From Candidatus Woesearchaeota archaeon (GTDB lineage Archaea; Nanobdellota; Nanobdellia; Woesearchaeales; DSVV01), in contig JAHFMP010000053.1 in NCBI GenBank assembly GCA_023267795.1, forward strand, positions 1-6,709: DNA of 6,709 bases. Reading direction: 5' to 3'. The translations under genes and the position numbers were made by a program. Under the pieces are notes generated by a model that was given only the letters and a program-made list of their open reading frames with translations, ran no database searches and was not told the origin of the DNA. Below, one piece after another: positions 1-6,709 of this stretch. Each line of letters opens with the position of its first letter. Position 1 is the stretch's first letter.

Positions 1-396
1 CCTGATATTATTGATACTGCGCTTTTACGTCCAGGCAGATTTGACAGAATTATTCTGACACCTCTTCCTGATTTAGCAGCCAGGAAGCAGATTTTCTATG
101 TGCACACAAAGAGCATGCCTCTTGATTCTGATGTTGAGATTGATTCGCTTGCTGAAAAAACAGAAGGATATGTTGGTGCAGACATCGAAGCTATTTGCAG
201 AGAAGCAGCAATCATGATGTTACGGGAAGACATGAATGCAAATAAAGTAACAAAAAAAGCATTTGTTCAGGCATTGGAAAAGGTAAAACCTTCTGTCACA
301 AAAGATATTGAAGAAATCTACAAAAATATGGAAAGCTACTTTAAACAGGCGCAAGTGAAAGAAATGGGAAAAGATAAACCATTGTATTATGGTTGA
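1..396 (+). CDS. Cdc48/VCP-type AAA+ ATPase, C-terminal fragment (5' end outside window)
   Basis: The reading frame is open from base 1, so the gene starts upstream; 131 residues are visible. Residues 8-16 read LLRPGRFDR, the arginine-finger segment of the AAA+ second region of homology. TEGYVGADIEAICREAA further on is the sensor-2 helix region of the Cdc48/p97 family. A basic and acidic helical tail follows, ending PLYYG. Family knowledge: Cdc48 is a hexameric cytoplasmic unfoldase with two ATPase rings, and this piece would be the end of the second (D2) ring. The last three residues Tyr-Tyr-Gly fit the HbYX pattern (hydrophobic-Tyr-any), with which proteasomal ATPases and archaeal Cdc48 dock on the 20S proteasome. 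Walker A and B motifs and the N-domain are outside the window, so a single-ring ATPase such as PAN is not strictly excluded, although the sensor-2 wording favours Cdc48. The following gene is a tRNA 169 nt away, so this is not part of the polymerase operon. Confidence 0.9.
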   Translation, partial: PDIIDTALLRPGRFDRIILTPLPDLAARKQIFYVHTKSMPLDSDVEIDSLAEKTEGYVGADIEAICREAAIMMLREDMNANKVTKKAFVQALEKVKPSVTKDIEEIYKNMESYFKQAQVKEMGKDKPLYYG

Positions 397-565
397 TTTG
401 TCTAACCATAAGCGTGCAATATTCAAAATTATCACAACATTTAAAAATAAGTGCAAATTCTTTTATGGGATGGGTGCTGGCGCTGTTGATTTCTTTTAGC
501 TAAAAAACGAAAAAACACTTAGCATTAGCTCTGAGATTCAACATAGCTTATCTTCCCATAATAAT
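397..565. other. intergenic region, no recognisable gene
   Basis: This AT-rich gap lies between the Cdc48-like gene and tRNA-Asp. It has only very short reading frames with no recognisable product. It contains a TATA-like stretch (440-449), T-rich stretches (459-465 and 490-497) that could serve as archaeal termination signals for the upstream gene, and a small inverted repeat AGCTAA (498-503) / TTAGCT (525-530). The role of the inverted repeat is unclear. Confidence 0.6.
440..449 (+). promoter_or_regulatory. possible archaeal TATA box
   Basis: TTTAAAAATA resembles the archaeal TATA element. Transcription would be expected to start about 25 nt downstream, near 470-476. That is roughly 90 nt before the mature tRNA-Asp, so it would give either a long pre-tRNA leader or a separate short transcript. 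This rests on sequence resemblance only, in an AT-rich background. Confidence 0.25.
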
Positions 566-662
566 GCCTAGGTAGTGTAGTCTGGTCTATCATGAAGCCC
601 TGTCGAACTGCTTTCAGTAGTGGAGAAAGGCTTCGACCCGGGTTCAAATCCCGGCCTGGGCG
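566..662 (+). tRNA. tRNA-Asp(GTC), intron-containing
   Basis: The cloverleaf folds fully once the intron at 606-627 is removed. The acceptor stem pairs GCCTAGG (566-572) with CCTGGGC (655-661), with one G-T wobble. The D-arm follows the GTGTAG...GG...ATCAT pattern common in archaeal Asp and Glu tRNAs. The anticodon stem pairs AAGCC (595-599) with GGCTT (629-633). The T-arm is CCGGG-TTCAAAT-CCCGG (638-654). The loop C-T-GTC-G places GTC at 602-604 as anticodon. The discriminator base G662 agrees with tRNA-Asp and argues against tRNA-Glu, which has a similar D-arm. CCA is not encoded and must be added after transcription. tRNA-Lys follows 47 nt downstream and could share a transcript. Confidence 0.95.
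606..627 (+). other. tRNA-Asp intron (22 nt, position 37/38)
   Basis: The intron is placed by the exon cloverleaf, between G605 (position 37) and A628 (position 38). It folds as the outer arm of an archaeal bulge-helix-bulge: three-nt bulge 604-606, outer helix ACTGC (607-611) with GTAGT (617-621) including one G-T, loop 612-616. The central helix 600-603 with 622-625 has C-G, T-A, a G-G mismatch and T-G. The second bulge is 626-628. Both cuts fall after the second bulge base, as expected for archaeal splicing endonuclease. The mismatch makes this a slightly relaxed motif. Confidence 0.88.
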
Positions 663-709
663 TTAAATAGTCAATTCATAAAATTATTCAGCATACCATA
701 CACAACATT

Positions 710-822
710 GGGCCGTTAGCTCAGCCTGGCTAGAGCACAACACTTTTAGCATATCTCTGTTTTCATCTGAAAATAGGGTGAAAGTAATGTTGGGGTCACG
801 GGTTCGAATCCCGCACGGCCCG
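710..822 (+). tRNA. tRNA-Lys(TTT), intron-containing
   Basis: After removal of the intron at 749-786, the exons form a standard cloverleaf. The acceptor stem GGGCCGT (710-716) pairs perfectly with ACGGCCC (815-821). The D-stem is GCTC (719-722) with GAGC (733-736), with GG in the loop. The anticodon stem CAACA (738-742) pairs with TGTTG (788-792). The anticodon is TTT at 745-747. The variable loop is 793-797 and the T-loop is TTCGAAT (803-809). The discriminator is G822 and no CCA is encoded. One oddity is that the outermost T-stem pair (A798 with C814, positions 49-65) is an A-C mismatch, while the other four T-stem pairs are G-C. The tRNA-Asp gene ends 47 nt upstream, and a TATA-like element begins at the next base after the discriminator. 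Confidence 0.95.
749..786 (+). other. tRNA-Lys intron (38 nt, position 37/38)
   Basis: The intron lies between A748 (position 37) and A787 (position 38). The bulge-helix-bulge has ideal geometry. A perfect 4-bp central helix CTTT (743-746) with AAAG (781-784) is flanked by three-nt bulges 747-749 and 785-787, with the cut after the second base of each bulge. The outer arm begins C750-G780, A751-T779, T752-G778, and the intron ends in a hairpin TTTTC (760-764) / GAAAA (769-773) with loop ATCT. Confidence 0.93.
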
Positions 823-829
823 TTATAAT
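823..829 (+). promoter_or_regulatory. possible TATA box of the rpoH-rpoB2-rpoB1-rpoA1 operon
   Basis: TTATAAT begins at the first base after the tRNA-Lys discriminator. An archaeal start site about 25 nt downstream would fall near 850, just at the Shine-Dalgarno heptamer and before the structured leader. This is the only TATA-like candidate at suitable distance ahead of rpoH. Read-through from the tRNA is an alternative. Confidence 0.4.
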
Positions 830-849
830 GATCAATAATAAAACAACAA

Positions 850-856
850 AAGGTGA
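850..856 (+). promoter_or_regulatory. displaced Shine-Dalgarno sequence for rpoH
   Basis: AAGGTGA matches the archaeal 16S anti-Shine-Dalgarno complement. It is identical to the heptamer that precedes rpoA1 with a 6-nt spacer. Here the rpoH start codon is 73 nt away, with the structured element 861-922 in between. No other good ribosome-binding sequence lies nearer the ATG. Starts at GTG 853 or GTG 866 would open other frames without recognisable product. Confidence 0.5.
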
Positions 857-860
857 AAAT

Positions 861-929
861 CCGTCGTGAGCTTCGCCCTACACGAGCAAAAGCGAGTGTA
901 CCTGGCATCTGCGAATGTACGGTTTTTTT
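861..929 (+). promoter_or_regulatory. structured GC-rich leader with oligo-T before rpoH
   Basis: About 58% of the 62 bases at 861-922 are G or C, in a clearly AT-rich region. They form nested pairings: CCGT (861-864) with ACGG (919-922), TTCGC (872-876) with GCGAA (911-915), and TACAC (879-883) with GTGTA (896-900). The last stem continues through a symmetric GA/GA internal loop that could form tandem sheared G-A pairs, then two G-C pairs and an AAAA loop. An alternative stem TCGTG (864-868) with CACGA (881-885) excludes two of these. Seven T follow (923-929), directly before the ATG. The arrangement could be an attenuator or terminator-like hairpin, a protein-binding autoregulatory site, or an inserted hairpin element. 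I do not recognise a known riboswitch or ribozyme class. Confidence 0.5.
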
Positions 930-1175
930 ATGGCAAAAAAAACATTTGATATCACAACTCATATATTTGTTCCAAAACATACTCTTCTTTCTGAAAAAGA
1001 AAAAAATACTCTCTTTGAAAAATATGGAATTGGATTCAAAGAACTTCCCAAAATATTCATGAATGATCCTGCTGTTAAAGAATTAAAGTTGAAGTCCGGC
1101 GATGTGGTGAAGATTATTAAAAAAAGTCCAACTGCAGGTGTTGCAGAATATTACAGGGGGGTTATCAGTGAATAA
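930..1175 (+). CDS. rpoH: DNA-directed RNA polymerase subunit H (Rpb5 C-terminal type)
   Basis: The 81-residue product has the usual length of archaeal RpoH. It contains the family signatures: a VPKHTLLSEKE segment near the start, ELPKIFMNDPAVKEL in the middle, and GDVVKIIKKSPTAG...YYRGV at the end, matching the assembly domain of eukaryotic Rpb5. RpoH is a small core subunit at the lower jaw of archaeal RNA polymerase, contacting the largest subunit near the downstream DNA. The ATG at 930 is chosen because MAKKTFDI begins where family members begin. An in-frame ATG at 915 would add five residues and lies within the leader structure. The start follows seven T with no close ribosome-binding site, unlike its neighbours. 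The 3' end overlaps rpoB2 by 8 nt, which suggests translational coupling as the first gene of the polymerase operon. Confidence 0.96.
   Translation: MAKKTFDITTHIFVPKHTLLSEKEKNTLFEKYGIGFKELPKIFMNDPAVKELKLKSGDVVKIIKKSPTAGVAEYYRGVISE
1156..1161 (+). promoter_or_regulatory. ribosome-binding site deciding the rpoB2 GTG start
   Basis: A run of six G inside the end of rpoH lies 6 nt before GTG 1168. It supports that GTG over the upstream in-frame TTG at 1138, which would lie deep in rpoH. Confidence 0.6.
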
Positions 1176-2652
1176 ATATTCAGAACTATTAATTAAAAAA
1201 TACTTTGAAGAACACTCTTTTGTTGCATCTACCATTGCCTCCTTCAATAATTTTATTGATCTTGAATTGCAAAATATTATTGAGCAGAACAAAATTATAG
1301 AGCCAACTATTATCCCCCATAACATTGATGAATTCAAAATTCGTTTTGATAAAATTTGGGTAACAAAACCAGAAATCACAGAAGCAGATGGCTCTAAACG
1401 CTCAATTTATCCTACAGAAGCACGCTTGCGCAAACTCAGTTATTCTGCTCCTGTTTTTATTGAGGTTAGTGCACACATTAATGGCATTCAACGGGAATCT
1501 TTTGTAACACAAGTTGGAAGCTTGCCTATTATGCTGCGCTCAAAATATTGTCATCTTTCAGGTTTAAACAATGATGAGTTGCTTCAAAAAGGAGAAGATC
1601 CTACTGATCTCGGAGGCTATTTTATCATCAACGGAACAGAGCGTGTGTTGATTAATATTGAGGATCTTGCAGCAAACAAATTTCTTGTAGAACACGATTC
1701 AGTTTCCAAAGGAAAATACCTCGGAAGATTATTTTCAGAGTATGGCTCATATAAAATTCCACATTCTCTTGAAAAACTCAACGATGGCTTGTTTTACTTA
1801 ACTTTTACAAGAGTGAAACGAATACCTATTATTCCTCTCATTAAAGCGTTGGGAATGATAAAAGATGAGGAAATCATGAAGCATATTACCAGCGGTGAAG
1901 AAAATGATGCTGTTTTTGTTAATTTATATGAATTTGTTGATATAAAAAATGAAGAGGATGCATTGGATTATGTTGCAAAAAAAATAGGCATTACTCAAGC
2001 AAAGGAGATTCGTATTGAACGAATGAAAGAAGTTGTTGACAAGTATCTCTTGCCACACCTAGGTGTCACAGAAAAATCACGGCGCGTAAAAGCATATAAT
2101 CTCTGCAAATATATGAAGAAATATCTCCATGTTTGTGCAGGAGAATTACCAGTTGATGATAAAGATCATTATATGAACAAGCGTGTGAAAATGAGTGGGG
2201 ACTTGCTTGCTGATCTTTTTCAGGTAAATCTGAAGGTGCTTGTTGGGGATTTACTTTACAATTTTCAGCGCATTGTCAAGAGAGGAAAATTCCCTTCTAT
2301 TAAAGTTGTTATTCGAGAAAAATTACTTACAGGAAGAATTTATAGTTCCATGGCAACAGGAACATGGGTTGGTGGGAGAACAGGAATAAGCCAGCGCATG
2401 CAGCGGATTAATTTTCTGGAAACATTAAGCCATTTACAACGGGTTATTTCTCCATTAAGTGCAAGTCAGGAAAACTTTGAAGCACGAGAGCTTCATCCAA
2501 CTCATTTAGGTCGTTTATGTCCTATTGAAACTCCAGAAGGAACAAATATTGGATTACGAAAAAATCTTGCACTTCTTGCAGAAATTTCGCACGATTCAGA
2601 TGAAGAAGTTATTGTAAAACAGCTTAAAATGTTTGGGTTGAAAACAATATAA
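1168..2652 (+). CDS. rpoB2: DNA-directed RNA polymerase subunit B'' (N-terminal half of split beta-like subunit)
   Basis: The 494-residue product is the N-terminal half of the second-largest polymerase subunit, of normal size for archaeal B''. The start GTG 1168 is set by the G-run 6 nt upstream and by the typical N-terminus (NKYSELLIKKYFEEHSFV). Signatures seen are the YPTEARLR...YSAPVFIEV segment of the protrusion, GGYFIINGTERVLI at 149-162, ATGTWVGGRTGISQ at 396-409, and HPTHLGRLCPIETPEG at 443-458, which is the fork region near the active centre. The chain ends shortly after GLRKNLALLAEIS, the place where split archaeal B subunits end. Leu447 replaces the aromatic residue (Trp or Tyr) usual in this motif, and Thr-Asn-Ile replaces the common archaeal Pro-Asn-Cys after ETPEG. 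B'' pairs with B' from the next gene. It overlaps rpoH by 8 nt, so it is probably translationally coupled. Confidence 0.97.
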   Translation: MNKYSELLIKKYFEEHSFVASTIASFNNFIDLELQNIIEQNKIIEPTIIPHNIDEFKIRFDKIWVTKPEITEADGSKRSIYPTEARLRKLSYSAPVFIEVSAHINGIQRESFVTQVGSLPIMLRSKYCHLSGLNNDELLQKGEDPTDLGGYFIINGTERVLINIEDLAANKFLVEHDSVSKGKYLGRLFSEYGSYKIPHSLEKLNDGLFYLTFTRVKRIPIIPLIKALGMIKDEEIMKHITSGEENDAVFVNLYEFVDIKNEEDALDYVAKKIGITQAKEIRIERMKEVVDKYLLPHLGVTEKSRRVKAYNLCKYMKKYLHVCAGELPVDDKDHYMNKRVKMSGDLLADLFQVNLKVLVGDLLYNFQRIVKRGKFPSIKVVIREKLLTGRIYSSMATGTWVGGRTGISQRMQRINFLETLSHLQRVISPLSASQENFEARELHPTHLGRLCPIETPEGTNIGLRKNLALLAEISHDSDEEVIVKQLKMFGLKTI

Positions 2653-2663
2653 CGGGGATACAC

Positions 2664-4466
2664 ATGGTTGATGTTTATGTCAATGGAAAATACGCTGGAA
2701 GTGTTGATAATGCACAGGATTTTGCTGATCAGGTAATTTCAGAAAGAAGAAGGGGCAAAGTGCCAAATAATCTTAACATCTATCACGATAGAGAATATAA
2801 TCAGGTTTTTGTTGAAGCATGCAAAGGAAGAGTGCGAAGACCTTTGGTTATCGTGAAGGATGGAAAATCTTCTTTGACTGAGAAACATCTTGCACAGCTT
2901 GAGAAAGGAGAACTTTCATGGAGTGATCTTGTTACTCAAGGAATTATTGAATATGTGGATGCAGCAGAAGAAGAAAATTGTTATGTTGCATTTACACAAC
3001 ATGACCTTACTCCTGCACACACGCATTTAGAAATTGCTCCAATGGCAATTCTTGGGTTGTGTACAAGCCTTGTTCCTTTTGGTAATTACAATCAGAGCAC
3101 TCGTCTTAATACAGGAAGCAAAAACCAAAAACAAGCGCTTGGATTTTATGCAGCAAACTATCTTATTCGTATGGATATGGATGTCAATATGCTGGACAAT
3201 TCACACCAACCTATTTGCAAAACAATAATGCATGATATTGTTGGCTATACAGATCATCCTTCAGGGCAGAACATTGTTGTTGCAGTGATGAGCTATCGCG
3301 GCTATAATATGGAGGATTCATTTATTCTTAACAAGGCGTCTATTCAACGTGGATTTGGACGTTCTACATATTACAGGCCATGTGTTACAGAAGAGCTTCG
3401 TTATAGCGGTGGCCTTATTGATCAAGTCGGGATTCCGGATAAGGAAGTCAAGGGGTATAAGTCAGAAAGAGATTATCGCTTCTTAGAAGAAGATGGTATT
3501 ATTTATCCAGAAGCGCAGGTTGCAGAAGGAGATGTTGTTATCGGAAAAACATCACCTCCAAGGTTTCTGAGCAGCATGGATGAGTATAATCTTACTTCTA
3601 ATTTACGTCGGGAATCTTCTATTTCTATAAGTCATGGCGATCAGGGTGTCGTTGACTTTGTTCTTGTTACTGAAAACGAAGAGGGAAACAAGCTTGTTCA
3701 AGTGCGTTTACGCGATCTTCGTGTGCCAGAAGTAGGAGATAAATTTACATCAAGGCATGGACAAAAAGGAGTTGTTGGCATGATTGTTGACCAGCCTGAT
3801 TTACCATTTAGTATGTCTGGCATTACTCCTGATTTGATTTTTTCTCCTCACGGTATTCCTTCTCGTATGACTATTGCACATCTTATTGAACTCGTCGGCG
3901 GTAAAGTTGGTGCATTAGCTGGCCGCTATATAGATGGCACAACTTTTGAAGCAGAAGGAGAAGAGTCACTTCGAAGAGAGCTTCTTTCGTATGGTTTCAG
4001 AGAAAATGGAACAGAGGTAATGTACAATGGTTTGACAGGAGAAAAATTCCAAGCACGCATTTATGTTGGAAATATGTACTACTTGAAATTGCGGCACATG
4101 GTTGCAAACAAATTGCACTCCAGAGCTCGCGGACCTGTTCAATTATTGACAAGGCAGCCAACAGAAGGACGGGCAAAAGAAGGCGGGTTACGATTAGGAG
4201 AAATGGAAAAAGACACTTTTGTTGCACATGGCGCAAGCTTGCTTCTCAAAGAGCGCTTTGATTCTGACAAGACAGTGTTGGCTGTTTGTGAAGATTGTGG
4301 ATTATTGGCAATTCATGATGAATATAAAAACAAGTCACACTGCCCTGTTTGCGGAGAAAACTCAAATATTTCACAAATTGAAATTGCCTATGCCTTCAAA
4401 TTGTTGTTGGATGAATTAAAATCGCTTTGCGTTTATTCGCGCATTGAGTTGAAAAATAAATATTAA
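2664..4466 (+). CDS. rpoB1: DNA-directed RNA polymerase subunit B' (C-terminal half of split beta-like subunit)
   Basis: The 600-residue product is full length for archaeal B'. The start ATG 2664 lies 6 nt after a GGGG-containing ribosome-binding site and 11 nt after the rpoB2 stop; MVDVYVNGK is a typical B' N-terminus. Motifs in order: SYRGYNMEDSFI at 210-220, with Glu217-Asp218 near the active centre; GDKFTSRHGQKG at 358-369, with the two conserved lysines (360, 368) that contact the RNA 3' end region and incoming nucleotide; the HGIPSRMT segment; and GRAKEGGLRLGEME in the anchor region. A zinc-binding clamp element follows, with Cys542, Cys545, Cys560 and Cys563. The end ELKSLCVYSRIEL is standard. 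With B'' this chain forms the hybrid-binding wall, the anchor and part of the clamp. No frameshift or missing motif was seen. Confidence 0.98.
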   Translation: MVDVYVNGKYAGSVDNAQDFADQVISERRRGKVPNNLNIYHDREYNQVFVEACKGRVRRPLVIVKDGKSSLTEKHLAQLEKGELSWSDLVTQGIIEYVDAAEEENCYVAFTQHDLTPAHTHLEIAPMAILGLCTSLVPFGNYNQSTRLNTGSKNQKQALGFYAANYLIRMDMDVNMLDNSHQPICKTIMHDIVGYTDHPSGQNIVVAVMSYRGYNMEDSFILNKASIQRGFGRSTYYRPCVTEELRYSGGLIDQVGIPDKEVKGYKSERDYRFLEEDGIIYPEAQVAEGDVVIGKTSPPRFLSSMDEYNLTSNLRRESSISISHGDQGVVDFVLVTENEEGNKLVQVRLRDLRVPEVGDKFTSRHGQKGVVGMIVDQPDLPFSMSGITPDLIFSPHGIPSRMTIAHLIELVGGKVGALAGRYIDGTTFEAEGEESLRRELLSYGFRENGTEVMYNGLTGEKFQARIYVGNMYYLKLRHMVANKLHSRARGPVQLLTRQPTEGRAKEGGLRLGEMEKDTFVAHGASLLLKERFDSDKTVLAVCEDCGLLAIHDEYKNKSHCPVCGENSNISQIEIAYAFKLLLDELKSLCVYSRIELKNKY

Positions 4467-4490
4467 AAACAAATATTAATGTTAAGATAA

Positions 4491-4510
4491 GAGAATTTTG
4501 CAAAGTTCTC
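4491..4510 (+). promoter_or_regulatory. 8-bp hairpin in the rpoB1-rpoA1 gap
   Basis: GAGAATTT (4491-4498) pairs with AAGTTCTC (4503-4510) around a TGCA loop, with seven Watson-Crick pairs and one G-T. It sits 3 nt ahead of the rpoA1 ribosome-binding heptamer. No T-run follows, so it does not look like a terminator. It may protect or process the message, or affect rpoA1 translation. Confidence 0.45.
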
Positions 4511-4512
4511 TC

Positions 4513-4519
4513 AAGGTGA
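4513..4519 (+). promoter_or_regulatory. Shine-Dalgarno sequence of rpoA1
   Basis: AAGGTGA lies 6 nt before ATG 4526. It fixes the rpoA1 start and shows that this genome uses the same heptamer that is found displaced upstream of rpoH. Confidence 0.8.
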
Positions 4520-4525
4520 GCACTG

Positions 4526-6709
<2,184 letters not shown>

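Noticed and set aside
467..545. Possible C/D box guide RNA
   Set aside because: CTGA at 531-534 could be a D box, but no acceptable C box (RTGATGA) was found nearby, and the paired C'/D' boxes are missing.
861..922. H/ACA guide RNA or known riboswitch
   Set aside because: No ACA box follows the lower stem; seven T and the rpoH ATG follow instead. The conserved core of the fluoride riboswitch or other classes I know is not present.
861..929. Protein-gene intron removed by the tRNA splicing endonuclease
   Set aside because: RpoH already starts naturally at ATG 930 with family length, so no upstream exon is needed, and no clear bulge-helix-bulge with two three-nt bulges was found.
684..980. 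Minus-strand open frame across tRNA-Lys and the leader
   Set aside because: It is antisense to a clear tRNA gene and to rpoH. The frame is open by chance and shows no family motif.
853..1062. Open frame starting with GTG 853, overlapping the leader and rpoH
   Set aside because: It overlaps the recognisable rpoH in another frame, its product resembles nothing I know, and its GTG lies inside the AAGGTGA ribosome-binding heptamer.
3997..4236. Minus-strand open frame within rpoB1
   Set aside because: It is the antisense of strongly conserved B' coding sequence with no motif of its own. The same applies to the other minus-strand frames inside rpoB2, rpoB1 and rpoA1.

Overview
This is an archaeal chromosome segment. 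It carries the front part of the RNA polymerase operon in the archaeal order rpoH - rpoB2 (B'') - rpoB1 (B') - rpoA1 (A'). Upstream of it lie two intron-containing tRNA genes and the tail of a Cdc48-type AAA+ ATPase. All genes are on the + strand. The short RpoH (Rpb5 C-terminal type), the split of the large beta-like subunit into B'' and B', tRNA introns at position 37/38 with bulge-helix-bulge geometry, and tRNA genes without an encoded CCA all indicate Archaea. The AT-rich composition, and introns in Asp and Lys tRNAs, would fit a DPANN/Woesearchaeota-like lineage, but that placement is inference.

Layout. Positions 1-396 are the 3' end of a Cdc48/VCP-like gene ending in a proteasome-docking-like tail (Tyr-Tyr-Gly). 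Positions 397-565 hold no recognisable gene, only one TATA-like box. tRNA-Asp(GTC) (566-662, 22-nt intron) and tRNA-Lys(TTT) (710-822, 38-nt intron) follow in tandem. Between 823 and 929 are a TATA-like box, a good Shine-Dalgarno heptamer, a GC-rich structured element of about 62 nt and a run of seven T, directly before the rpoH start. rpoH (930-1175) overlaps rpoB2 (1168-2652) by 8 nt. rpoB1 (2664-4466) follows after 11 nt. rpoA1 (4526 to the window end, incomplete) follows after a 59-nt gap containing an 8-bp hairpin.

How the genes work together. RpoH, B'', B' and A' are core subunits of one archaeal RNA polymerase. B'' and B' together form the second-largest subunit. A' supplies the Mg-binding aspartates, and its missing end together with A'' (expected just beyond the window) completes the largest subunit. 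The Cdc48 gene is a separate protein-quality-control function, and the tRNAs serve translation.

The protein-coding part is conserved housekeeping sequence, and I see no accessory system there. The least explained stretch is the structured leader of rpoH. It separates an excellent Shine-Dalgarno sequence from the start codon by 73 nt, a distance that folding would collapse.
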